Positions 1-8,083 of a DNA stretch of 64,000 bases are shown here, piece by piece. Where the stretch lies: contig JACRBG010000044.1 in the NCBI GenBank assembly GCA_016234595.1, forward strand, positions 59,925-123,924, read 5' to 3'. This DNA is from Chloroflexota bacterium. Lineage in GTDB: Bacteria; Chloroflexota; Anaerolineae; Aggregatilineales; J027. How positions within the stretch are numbered: the stretch's first letter is position 1; every line of letters begins with the position of its first letter. Both the position numbers and the translations under genes were made by a program. Under the pieces are notes generated by a model. The model saw only the letters and a list, made by a program, of their open reading frames with translations. It was not told where the DNA came from and ran no database searches.

Positions 1-837
1 CCCCAAGTGCTGGGCTTCGGATTCGCCTAGGGTCATGAGGTTTAATTGACGGGCTAGGAATGGCAAAATCACCACACTAAGCGCCGTAAATGGCAGGACG
101 ACATAGACATCGCGCCAAAAAATTTCGGCAAAACTCCCTAAACTCCAAAAAATAATATCGTTGACTTCGCGGCTGTCACTAATAAAGGTGGCGAGTCCAA
201 TATAGGCGCTTGCCATCGTGTTAATCGCCAAACCAATCAGCAAAAGGGCTGTGCTGTCGGTACGTCCTTGCCAGCGGGCCAAACGGAACACTCCAAAAGT
301 AGTGATGAGGGCTGCGCCAAAAGCAAAGAGAGACTGCGTTAGACGGGCTAAGGCTGGGGCGTCGGAGTTCAATAAGTCGCCAAGATTGACTCCCAGTAAA
401 ATCGCTGTCACCGCCCCGACGGCTGCCCCACTGGAAGCCCCGATTAGGCCGGGGTCAGCGAGTGGATTGCGCAACGCCCCCTGTAGGGCTGTACCTGCAA
501 TCGCCAAACTTGCCCCGACCAAGCCTGCCATAATCACACGCGGCCAACGGATTTCCCGAATTAAAGCGGCATCGCGCTGGATACAAGACTGACCGGGCAA
601 ACATCGTGCTGCATAATCAAGACCGCTGTTATAACGGATATGCAGTTTGTCGGTGATGGCATCCACTGAGATTTTAAAGACCTCATCACGTTTAATATTG
701 ACTGCGCCCGTGCTGACCGCACTGAGGCTGGTGAATATCAAAATCACCAGCAACACCAGCAAGAGCGCAATCCGAACAGATGGCAGGCGGCTGTATCGTT
801 GAGTCGAGGCCTGCCAAACGGAAAGTTTCCCGATCAA
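1..837 (-). CDS. FecCD/BtuC-type ABC transporter permease (3' end outside window)
   Basis: Membrane permease of an iron-siderophore, heme or cobalamin importer. The minus-strand frame is open from 837 to the window edge, so the C-terminal part is missing. I translated it directly: a first membrane helix (SVRIALLLVLLVILIF) is followed by a periplasmic segment and then the family signature region, seen as RVIMAGLVGASLAIAGTALQ and, shortly after, NPLADPGLIGASSGA. The likely start is TTG at 837-835, which overlaps the TGA stop of the binding-protein gene (TTGA), so translation is probably coupled. No ATG is available nearby. The family assignment is firm; the substrate is not decided by the sequence. 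The ATPase gene would be expected beyond the window edge. Confidence 0.85.
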   Translation of the reverse strand, partial: MIGKLSVWQASTQRYSRLPSVRIALLLVLLVILIFTSLSAVSTGAVNIKRDEVFKISVDAITDKLHIRYNSGLDYAARCLPGQSCIQRDAALIREIRWPRVIMAGLVGASLAIAGTALQGALRNPLADPGLIGASSGAAVGAVTAILLGVNLGDLLNSDAPALARLTQSLFAFGAALITTFGVFRLARWQGRTDSTALLLIGLAINTMASAYIGLATFISDSREVNDIIFWSLGSFAEIFWRDVYVVLPFTALSVVILPFLARQLNLMTLGESEAQHLG

Positions 838-2111
838 TTGGCGGCCTTTCGTGCAAGCAAGGCTTCGCCCCGACCCGGCACATTAAGCGCCGCAGCGATT
901 TCAGGAATATCGGCATTGTCATTGACGACCAGCACGCTATATCCCGCCTCGCGCCAACTGGCCCAATCCGCCGACTGGCTGGCGATAATCAAGCTGCCCT
1001 CGACGGGTGTATCAAGTAATTCAGCATGGAAACCAAGTTCTTGCACAGTCGCCAATAAATTTTCGTCGCTGGCAAAAACGGGCGTAGCAGCTTCCACCGA
1101 AATTTCCGTCCCAGTCGTATCAGTATAAGCATAAGGATAGGTGATATTCAGTTCCCACGTCATGCTGGGATGCACTTGAGCGGCTAATGCGAGAGCTGCT
1201 TGGCCGGTGCGGGTGGACATGCCCAAAATAAATTGGTCATCGAACACTAAGATATGCCCATTTTGAGCAGCGGGTGTATCGGCGACGCCGGGTAACTCTT
1301 TGACTTTGTCGAGACCCCCGGCACTATCCACACTGCCCTGAAACATGATGATATATTCAGGGTAGGCATTTAACATCACTTCGGCACTCAGCGGCTGATA
1401 GCCCACAATACCCGCTGCGGCCCCTACATCAATACCCCCAACGGTGTTGATTAAATCGTAGGCGGGTGTGCCTGTGCCAGAGACTAATTGTAAATTGCGC
1501 CCACGTACATACAAAAATAACATGGTGGGGGATTCTTCAATATTGGCAACCGAAGTTTTGGCCCATTCGATTTCGCGAGCCACTTTGCTGCGTAACGCCT
1601 CGCCTTGGTCTGGCACACCAAGCGCCGCCGCGACCATCGTAATTTTCTTCAGGGGTAATTCAATCCCGCTTTCGGAGTCATCGGGGATAATGACCACTGG
1701 AATATTGAGGGCGCGTAATTGATCAAAGACACTGGCGGGGCTGCATGTTTCGGTGCAGAAAAAGACCGATGGATTGACTGCCGCGATGGGTTCAACTGCC
1801 AGCCGCCGAGCAAAGCCAATTTGCGGGATGCGGTCGAGCAAGCCCTCTGGATAGGTCGAACTAATATCAATGCCAACCAAATTGTCTTCAAAACCGAGGG
1901 CCGCGATAATTTCGGTTACGTCGCCACTGCCAGATGCAATGGCATCAATCGAGTCAATCGTAACTTCGTTACCTGTGGCATCTGTAATGGTAATGGGGAA
2001 GGTCGTGCCGCCATCTTGGGCATTTGAATGGTGCGGAGCGCTAGTCAGGACCACTAGGGCGATAGCTGTCACCATCATCAACCAGCGGCGAAGTTGTAAT
2101 TGGCTTGTCAT
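834..2111 (-). CDS. BtuF/HmuT-type ABC substrate-binding protein with C-terminal extension
   Basis: Exported binding protein (425 aa) for the FecCD permease encoded immediately downstream. Residues 1-31 form a signal peptide ending near SNAQ. The body is a class III periplasmic binding fold: an N-terminal lobe with the VTEIIAALG helix, a long connecting helix around KITMVAAALGVPDQGEALRSK, and a C-terminal lobe ending about residue 320. Such proteins normally stop there. This one continues for about 95 residues whose end (IPEIAAALNVPGRGEALLARK) resembles the helix segment of its own first lobe, suggesting a partial internal duplication. Substrate may be heme, iron chelate or cobalamin; the neighbouring repeat protein favours cobalamin only weakly. 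Confidence 0.82.
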   Translation of the reverse strand: MTSQLQLRRWLMMVTAIALVVLTSAPHHSNAQDGGTTFPITITDATGNEVTIDSIDAIASGSGDVTEIIAALGFEDNLVGIDISSTYPEGLLDRIPQIGFARRLAVEPIAAVNPSVFFCTETCSPASVFDQLRALNIPVVIIPDDSESGIELPLKKITMVAAALGVPDQGEALRSKVAREIEWAKTSVANIEESPTMLFLYVRGRNLQLVSGTGTPAYDLINTVGGIDVGAAAGIVGYQPLSAEVMLNAYPEYIIMFQGSVDSAGGLDKVKELPGVADTPAAQNGHILVFDDQFILGMSTRTGQAALALAAQVHPSMTWELNITYPYAYTDTTGTEISVEAATPVFASDENLLATVQELGFHAELLDTPVEGSLIIASQSADWASWREAGYSVLVVNDNADIPEIAAALNVPGRGEALLARKAAN

Positions 2112-2144
2112 GGCTTATTCCTTGGGTTTGCCTATACGCGAAAT

Positions 2145-2167
2145 AGGGGTGGCTTTTGCCCACCCCT
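2145..2167. repeat. Intercistronic hairpin, REP-like
   Basis: Eight-base perfect arms AGGGGTGG and CCACCCCT enclose a seven-base loop between the repeat-protein gene and the binding-protein gene. No T-run follows on the minus strand, so it is probably an mRNA-stabilising or polarity element rather than a strong terminator. Confidence 0.45.
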
Positions 2168-2214
2168 ACGATTTTACACCTGCCTACTCAACAAACGTGA
2201 GTATCAAAAGTCAA

Positions 2215-3528
2215 TTATTTCCCGGCGCGTGCTTGTACCTCTTCGGGCAACTGGGCCAGCACATCGGCGGGCAGCAAGTTAATGGCAACGTCGGAAAGGT
2301 TCGTCCAGAAATCAGGTTCATGATCGCCCAACCACAGCAGCACATCGGCGGTCAAAAATTGCTCAAGTAGGTAAGGGGTATAGGTATATTCCGCCGTCCA
2401 ATTGATGATTTGCACCCCATAGAGTTCATCACCATTGAAGGGGTCAACTACTGTCACCAAGAAATCATCAGCGGTATCGAGCTCGGTCATTGCAAAGCCT
2501 TGCGCAACCACTGCCCAATTGGGATCAATGGCAGGGCCAACTTCATCAGATGTTGTATCCCCACCGCTGGTATCCCCACCATCAGTCGCAGGCAATCCAG
2601 CACCGAGATTTGTCCACACCACACCACGGAACACCTGTACTACTAGCGCAGTCGAGAGGATGTTTGATTTAGCATCACTCCCGTCAGCTAGGATGACTTC
2701 GCCCGTTTCAAAATTGATGAAACTAAAGAGAGTATTTTCAGGATTACCCCAGTCGGCAAGGTCTTCACCGGATGCTAAGAGAGCTTGGATGACCAAAGCT
2801 GTCGCAAAAGCATCGGATGTTTCACTAAACAAAAAGCTAAGGTTCCAGCCACCATCTTCATTCTGAGCGGCGCGCAAGTAATCAAGTGCTTTGGCAAGAG
2901 TATCCGTTTCGCCTGCTGCTGCTAATACCTGAGCACAAACAGCGGTATCTTCTACCGTTGACCCATTGACTGCTTCGGCAGGTAAGGTTGCCTGAGTTTC
3001 ATCAATTGGTTGTATATCGAATGTACCAAAACCACCATCTTCGTTTTGCAACATGCCCAAGCCCATAATGGCGGTTGGGGGGAAAGCTTGGCCTAATGCG
3101 GGCAGAGCCGCCAGCCCAAAGCAGAGTTCAGTAATATTTTCGCCGCGTGATTGTTGCAGGCTCTCACTATAGGCTGTCAGCAATTGCCCGTTGGCAAAGG
3201 TTGTGACATCCCCACCTGTTTCGGCCACCGCGATTAAAACGACGGCAGCAGTATCAATGCTGGGGGCATCTTCGGGAAAGCTGAGGCTCATGACATCGCT
3301 TTCCATCCATGCAACAGCCGCGCTAGTATCTTCACCTAAAGCGGATAGGGCTATGACGGCTAGAGCGGTAGTATCGAGATCATCACCCCAACTGCCATCT
3401 TCTAATTGTTGACTCTTCAAATATTCACCTGCTACGACTGCTGGATCGCCGTCTTGGGCACGAACAGTGCCAGCAAAGGGGACAGCCATCAACAATGCTA
3501 CCAAAATCATGAGTACAATCTTACGCAT
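2215..3528 (-). CDS. Exported alpha/alpha-barrel repeat protein (prenyltransferase/squalene-oxidase repeat; transcobalamin-like)
   Basis: 437 aa with a signal peptide (cleavage near VRAQ, residue 25). It carries several repeats of the type LKSQQLEDGSWGDD, MLQNEDGGFGT and RAAQNEDGGWN, characteristic of alpha6/alpha6 toroids such as squalene cyclases, prenyltransferases, alpha-macroglobulin thioester domains and the cobalamin carriers intrinsic factor and transcobalamin. No DxDD catalytic motif of cyclases is present, so enzymatic cyclisation is unlikely. After a Gly/Asp/Ser-rich linker (about 310-330) comes a ~100-residue C-terminal domain I do not recognise. It heads an operon with a BtuF/HmuT-type binding protein and FecCD permease, so a role in capturing a corrinoid or similar ligand outside the membrane is a reasonable inference, not proven. 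Confidence 0.65.
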   Translation of the reverse strand: MRKIVLMILVALLMAVPFAGTVRAQDGDPAVVAGEYLKSQQLEDGSWGDDLDTTALAVIALSALGEDTSAAVAWMESDVMSLSFPEDAPSIDTAAVVLIAVAETGGDVTTFANGQLLTAYSESLQQSRGENITELCFGLAALPALGQAFPPTAIMGLGMLQNEDGGFGTFDIQPIDETQATLPAEAVNGSTVEDTAVCAQVLAAAGETDTLAKALDYLRAAQNEDGGWNLSFLFSETSDAFATALVIQALLASGEDLADWGNPENTLFSFINFETGEVILADGSDAKSNILSTALVVQVFRGVVWTNLGAGLPATDGGDTSGGDTTSDEVGPAIDPNWAVVAQGFAMTELDTADDFLVTVVDPFNGDELYGVQIINWTAEYTYTPYLLEQFLTADVLLWLGDHEPDFWTNLSDVAINLLPADVLAQLPEEVQARAGK

Positions 3529-3652
3529 GAAATTCTGTGACCTTTCTTAAAGTTAACCATGTACTACGATGCTAGAACCATTATTGGCCTGTGGAAGGCC
3601 GAACGCCGATTTTATAGACTTTGGCAAATAGGCCTAGTGATACAAATCACCA

Positions 3653-3692
3653 AAAATCTATGCAAATCTATGCGAAACTATGCACGATTATA
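3653..3692. promoter_or_regulatory. Ten-base phased TATG repeats upstream of the uptake operon
   Basis: Four consecutive ten-base units (AAAATCTATG, CAAATCTATG, CGAAACTATG, CACGATTATA) lie 125-165 bases upstream of the repeat-protein start codon, in the 202-base gap after queG. The period of exactly ten bases places the TATG/TATA cores on one helix face, as in arrayed protein-binding sites. No cobalamin riboswitch box could be found in this gap. Confidence 0.35.
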
Positions 3693-3730
3693 CACAGACC
3701 TTGAACCTGTGCAAAAAATCTCAAAGTTTT

Positions 3731-4819
3731 TTAATCTTGGGAGGTTAGCTGACGAATTGCCCATGCCGCATGTTCGCGCACCAGTGGTGATTCATCATGG
3801 TTTGCCAAGCCCTGTAAGATTTCTAAAAAGCCCCCTTGCCCGGAGTTACCAGCGGCAACACAGGCATTTCGTACCAACCGCGCTCGACCAATCCGCAGAA
3901 TAGGCGATTGGGCAAATCGCTCACGAAAGGTGTCCTCTGTGAGGGCTAATAAATCAAACAAGGATGGGGCGATTTGGTCAGCAATGACGGGGAAAAAATC
4001 GGTTTCGAGGGTTTGGATAGCAAAACGATTCCAAGGACAGACTTGTTGGCATATATCACAGCCATAAACCCAATTACCCATGCGAGGACGAAGGTCAATG
4101 GGAATAGCGTTTTTGAGTTCGATGGTCAGGTAGCTGATACATTTCCGCGCGTCCAAGACATAGGGTTGGGGAAAAGCATGGGTGGGGCAGGCATTTAAAC
4201 AGCGGGTGCAATTGCCACACATGGTGGCGCGGTGGGGGGTGTCATAACGGTCAAAAGCATAGGTGGTCAGAATTTCGCCCAGAAAAAAATGCGAACCAGC
4301 CTTTGGATGAATCAACATCGTATTTTTGCCAATAAACCCTAACCCGGCTTGTTGAGCATGACTACGTTCCAAAATCGGCCCGGTATCTACATAAACCCGC
4401 CACTGCATGGTTTCATCGGGGGGTAGATGGTTACGTAGCCACTTGGCTAAGGCTTCCAAACGGGGCGTCATCAGTTCATGATAATCTACCCCCCACGCAT
4501 AATTGGAAATACGCCCTCGGGTTGGATCATTGAGCAAATCGGCAGGAGGTTGTAGGGTCGAATAATCTAAGGCGACCATAATAAGGGAACGCGCTTGGGG
4601 CAGGATCACTGATAAATCTTGGCGACGGGCAACCCGGTCTGGGCGAGCTAGATAAGCCATTTCACCGTAATGTTGGGCCTCGACCCACGCGAGGTAGGCA
4701 TCTAAAGTGGGGGACGGGGTGGCGGGGGTGATGCCGATGCGATTGAAACCGAGATGGGCGGCTTGGTGTTGGAGAGTTGTAGCGAGGGTCATGGGGTTAA
4801 AGCCCACTCCCCTCATCAA
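3731..4819 (-). CDS. queG: Epoxyqueuosine reductase
   Basis: Cobalamin- and iron-sulfur-dependent enzyme that reduces epoxyqueuosine to queuosine at the tRNA wobble base; cytosolic. 362 aa, near the family's usual length. Visible hallmarks: the DTGP segment with the catalytic Asp at 145, the GLGFIGKN loop (159-166), and two [4Fe-4S] motifs, CGNCTRCLNACP (201-212) and CDICQQVCPWN (254-264), followed by a short C-terminal HEAT-like region with REHAAWAIRQL. Internal Met at 10 is an alternative start and gives a more typical N-terminus (TLATTLQHQA). It stands alone, without other queuosine genes nearby. Its need for cobalamin is compatible with the neighbouring uptake operon. Confidence 0.95.
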   Translation of the reverse strand: MMRGVGFNPMTLATTLQHQAAHLGFNRIGITPATPSPTLDAYLAWVEAQHYGEMAYLARPDRVARRQDLSVILPQARSLIMVALDYSTLQPPADLLNDPTRGRISNYAWGVDYHELMTPRLEALAKWLRNHLPPDETMQWRVYVDTGPILERSHAQQAGLGFIGKNTMLIHPKAGSHFFLGEILTTYAFDRYDTPHRATMCGNCTRCLNACPTHAFPQPYVLDARKCISYLTIELKNAIPIDLRPRMGNWVYGCDICQQVCPWNRFAIQTLETDFFPVIADQIAPSLFDLLALTEDTFRERFAQSPILRIGRARLVRNACVAAGNSGQGGFLEILQGLANHDESPLVREHAAWAIRQLTSQD

Positions 4820-4852
4820 TGTAGATTTGACAAGGGGATAACGGTTGATACC

Positions 4853-5503
4853 TTAGCGACCTGTCCAATAACGCTCTTCGCGCCAGACATTGGCCGTGTT
4901 GCTATAACCAGCGTTCTCCCAGAAACCGGGGTGATCTTCAGCCGTAAACTCTAAACCTTCCAGCCATTTGCCACCTTTCCATAGATAACGATCGGTGTCG
5001 GCTTTTTGGCCGGGAATTGCCCCCATTAGCCCACGCAGCGGATAACCATGATCGGGTTCTAGGGCATGACCGTCATAATGGGTGGCGAGCAAGAAATTTT
5101 CCGACAACACGGCATCTAAGCTAGTGTTAGTAGTATAGTTATAAGCGCAATGTTGGATGCAGTATTTGGCTTCGGGCTTAATTTTCAGCAGACCGGCCTC
5201 AATCAAATCTTGCAGATGCACGCCTTCCCATTCCACATCAAATTTGCTCCAGCGTGTCACACAATGCAGATCGAGAGTGATTTTGCGGCGGGGTAGTTGA
5301 TTAAATTGCACCCAATTCCATGTGCGTTCTTCTTCGACGAGGCCCGTAATGCGAAAAATCCATTTATCCAAGTTGGGATAGTGAGGCACAGGGCCATAGT
5401 GCAGCACTGGAAATTTTAGGGTAAGGGATTGACCGGGGGGAAGGCGGCCTTCTTGTTTAATGCGACCTTCGGTTTCGCGCCGATCCTTAAAATCATTCCA
5501 CAT
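4853..5503 (-). CDS. Sulfite oxidase-like molybdopterin oxidoreductase
   Basis: Small (216 aa) single-domain protein of the sulfite oxidase molybdopterin fold. The molybdenum-ligating Cys is visible as Cys81 in DLHCVTRWS, and the typical later motifs YSTNT-like (YNYTTNTSLDAVL), HYDGHALEPDHGYPLR and the final ENAGYSNTANVWREERYW are present. It lacks a signal peptide and the heme and dimerisation domains of true sulfite oxidases, so it is presumably cytosolic and its substrate is unknown. It is separated from queG by 33 bases on the same strand, so the two may be cotranscribed. MsrP (YedY), the closest characterised shape, is exported and has a membrane heme partner; neither applies here. Confidence 0.88.
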   Translation of the reverse strand: MWNDFKDRRETEGRIKQEGRLPPGQSLTLKFPVLHYGPVPHYPNLDKWIFRITGLVEEERTWNWVQFNQLPRRKITLDLHCVTRWSKFDVEWEGVHLQDLIEAGLLKIKPEAKYCIQHCAYNYTTNTSLDAVLSENFLLATHYDGHALEPDHGYPLRGLMGAIPGQKADTDRYLWKGGKWLEGLEFTAEDHPGFWENAGYSNTANVWREERYWTGR

Positions 5504-5710
5504 GATGGGACTCCGTTATTGATAGACCAACAAGCTAGATATGAGATGATAATGACTTGAGGATTTGTCTTTAGTCTAGGGTACTTGTTACAAGAATAAC
5601 GCAAAATCGTTAGGATTTTCTTAAAAAATAGCTTTGCAATCACGGTCAGCAACGACTAAGATAAGAGACCGTTCTTAACCACGATTATAGCGCCAATAGG
5701 TTAACGACCC

Positions 5711-7012
5711 ATGAAAAACAAGAGACAACGACGCCGTGTCCGCACGCAATATATGATTACGGCTGGACTCGGCTTGGCAGTGACGTTTATTTTTATCATC
5801 CAAGCAGTGCTGCCACGCACCAATAACGGTACCACGAGTACCTCTGTGCCAACCAGCCAAAGTGACGTTGGCATCACCCCTGAACCTACTTCCCTGCGTG
5901 CACCCACACTAGAATCAGGGATACCCCAAATCACTGTCCTTGACTCACATTTAAATAGTACGGGCCTATTCCAATTTTTCCAACCGGGGGATGATTGGTA
6001 TATGGAGCGAGACGATTATAACACCGATTATCGGCGGGCCAGCACGGTCTATATTTCACCAAGCCGCCTTTCGGTTATTCATGCTTTTGTCGAAATCGGC
6101 ACGAACTACCCCTCTTTGCAGGCGATCAGCGACACTGTTTTAACGGATGTTTATTTCAATACGGAGTGGGGTCAGTATAAAAGCTGGCGCTATACCAATC
6201 GGCAGGTGACGGATAGCCTGATTACGATTGATTTTGCGTTGGAAGATGACCGCAATGAACTGTTGAAATACATTGGTCGGCAAATTAGCTGGCTAGAAAA
6301 CGATTGGCTCTATACGGTTCGGATTGTCGTGCCCGACAATAATCCTGTATTGCTAGATCGTCTCTTTGAACTGTCCATGCCGACGATGGTGGGCTATCAC
6401 AATATAGGCGTTTTTCCACTGCTGGGGTGGAAGGAATTTTCTGACCAATCCCAACGGATGATGATTAAATTGCAAGAGGTTTGGACACAAATTGGTGGCT
6501 CGTCAGGCCGACCCATTACCTATGCGGGTGCGACCCTGACCGAAGGCTATGAAGTGACTATTCAGCGTATCCCCGGCCAGCCTTTGGAATCTTTGGAAGC
6601 CGCCCAAACATGGCTTTCAAACTTCCGTATCGGCATCCAAATTGTTGAAGGTCGCCCCACAACCCAAACTTTTGCGCAGGGTTATTGGTTTAGCTATACC
6701 TATAACACGGTCGAAGGTGATCCGGTGAGTGCGGCGGCCTCATTACTGAATGACACCGATGGTAATTTATACTTTGCCGAGTTGCGTACCCCTGAACGCG
6801 ATGCCAATTTCCTTGCGACAGATTTAACTGAGCAGCGCTTAATTGGGCAGCAAATTATCGAAAGTTTCACTGTCCTTGCACCAATAGGCTATAGCATTGT
6901 TCCCGGCACGACAGGTCAACAACCCGCCCAGCCATCGGAAGCCACAACCCAAGAAGCTGCGACACCGGAAAGCGATACAGCGCCGGAAGCAACGGCTCCC
7001 TTTGGTGGATGA
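5711..7012 (+). CDS. Membrane-anchored extracytoplasmic protein of unknown function
   Basis: 433 aa, not recognised. A basic N-terminus (KNKRQRRRVR) and one hydrophobic helix (about residues 15-34) predict an uncleaved signal anchor, with the rest outside. A Thr/Ser/Pro linker (38-65) leads to a globular region of about 330 residues containing two similar-sized halves rich in aromatic and acidic residues (for example DDWYMERDDYNTDYRR and GYWFSYTYNTVEGDP), then a Thr/Pro/Glu/Ala-rich low-complexity tail of about 35 residues. No lipobox Cys or catalytic motif is visible. It is transcribed divergently from the molybdoenzyme gene and ends 12 bases before the macro/TIR-like gene, so these two probably form an operon. 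Confidence 0.8.
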   Translation: MKNKRQRRRVRTQYMITAGLGLAVTFIFIIQAVLPRTNNGTTSTSVPTSQSDVGITPEPTSLRAPTLESGIPQITVLDSHLNSTGLFQFFQPGDDWYMERDDYNTDYRRASTVYISPSRLSVIHAFVEIGTNYPSLQAISDTVLTDVYFNTEWGQYKSWRYTNRQVTDSLITIDFALEDDRNELLKYIGRQISWLENDWLYTVRIVVPDNNPVLLDRLFELSMPTMVGYHNIGVFPLLGWKEFSDQSQRMMIKLQEVWTQIGGSSGRPITYAGATLTEGYEVTIQRIPGQPLESLEAAQTWLSNFRIGIQIVEGRPTTQTFAQGYWFSYTYNTVEGDPVSAAASLLNDTDGNLYFAELRTPERDANFLATDLTEQRLIGQQIIESFTVLAPIGYSIVPGTTGQQPAQPSEATTQEAATPESDTAPEATAPFGG

Positions 7013-7024
7013 GAGGAATAATTT

Positions 7025-8074
7025 ATGTCAGATAGCCCAATGCGGATGGGATTTGGTATTGAGATTTATCAAGGCGATGCCCTTGAATTTCCCGCCGATG
7101 TGCTAATCGTGAAAGATTGGCGCAATTTGAACGCTGTGGATGCTCAAGTTCGTATACGCTTGCAAAACGCAGGGTTTATCGGCGACCTGAGTTCCTTTTC
7201 ATTGGGCGAAAATGAGTATTTCTATTCAGATACCCATAAGGCTATTGCTGCTGAAAAGGCTTTGCTTGTTGGCCCCACACGCCGCTCGGTTGCCACTTAT
7301 ACTGATGTGCGTGAACTTGCTGCCGATATGCTGCGGATGCTTAACCGCGCGGGCAGCAGGGCCAAACATGTGGCGACAACTTTACAAGGGGTTCGTACCG
7401 GGCACGCCTTGGATGAGCGGGAAGCCTTTCGTTCCATGCTGTTGGGTTTCAGTGATGCCTATGAACAAGGGGAGTACCCGCCTGTTTTGGAGCGCGTCAC
7501 ATTTGTCGAACGCGACGAGCATCGTGTCCAGTTAATGCAAGAGGCCTTACAAGATTTTTTGCTTCCTGCTCCATCAGTGGATGAGGTGGTGACACGCACG
7601 ACCCAAGAAATCGCTACTATTTTGGCGGGGCAAGAATCGTTCGCGCCGGAATTTCAACACCCCGAAGCCACCGACACCACGCCCCATGTGTTTGTGGCGA
7701 TGCCCTTTTCGGATGACTATGACGACCAGTTTTATCTTGCTATCCGCCCAGCCGTGCAAGACAGTGACCATTTATGCGTGCGCCTCGACCAGAATGAGGC
7801 CACCTTCACGGGTGATATTGTCGAGCAGATCAAAGAGCGTATCCGCACGGCCAAATTGGTGATTGCTTTATTGGATGGGACAAACCCGAATGTTTATTTA
7901 GAAGTCGGCTATGCGTGGGGCGTGGGCACACCGACCATGCTGCTTATCCACAAATCGCAGGCTGAAAAAGACCTGCCATTTGATGTGCGGGGTCAGAAAT
8001 ACGTCATCTACGACAAAATCTATAAACTCAAGGATTTGATTGCGGCAGACCTTAAGCATCTGTTGAAAAAATAG
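7025..8074 (+). CDS. Macro-domain-like plus TIR/nucleoside deoxyribosyltransferase-like fusion protein
   Basis: 349 aa, cytosolic. Residues 10-180 have the order of elements of a macro domain: GIEIYQGDALEFPADVLIV at the start, a central TTLQGVRTG loop, then an Asp/Glu-rich helix and LERVTFVERD strand. The usual Asn-rich ADP-ribose motif is absent, so binding is unproven. Residues 218-345 resemble TIR-like/nucleoside 2-deoxyribosyltransferase-like domains: HVFVAMPFSDDYDDQF, an IVEQIKERIRTAKLVIALLD stretch, and NPNVYLEVGYAWG, whose Glu is in the place of the catalytic Glu of N-glycosidase-type members. A ribosome site (GAGAGGA) precedes the ATG. Domain pairing suggests handling of NAD or ADP-ribose; the function is inference. 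Confidence 0.7.
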   Translation: MSDSPMRMGFGIEIYQGDALEFPADVLIVKDWRNLNAVDAQVRIRLQNAGFIGDLSSFSLGENEYFYSDTHKAIAAEKALLVGPTRRSVATYTDVRELAADMLRMLNRAGSRAKHVATTLQGVRTGHALDEREAFRSMLLGFSDAYEQGEYPPVLERVTFVERDEHRVQLMQEALQDFLLPAPSVDEVVTRTTQEIATILAGQESFAPEFQHPEATDTTPHVFVAMPFSDDYDDQFYLAIRPAVQDSDHLCVRLDQNEATFTGDIVEQIKERIRTAKLVIALLDGTNPNVYLEVGYAWGVGTPTMLLIHKSQAEKDLPFDVRGQKYVIYDKIYKLKDLIAADLKHLLKK

Positions 8075-8083
8075 GTCATGCCA

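Noticed and set aside
834..2111. Assignment of the importer specifically to heme or to cobalamin
   Set aside because: Both families share this fold and operon type; sequence motifs do not separate them.
2215..3528. Squalene-hopene cyclase
   Set aside because: The protein is exported, only 437 residues, and has no DxDD catalytic motif.
3529..3730. Cobalamin riboswitch before the uptake operon
   Set aside because: No GCCACTG-type B12 box is visible on the minus strand in the gap.
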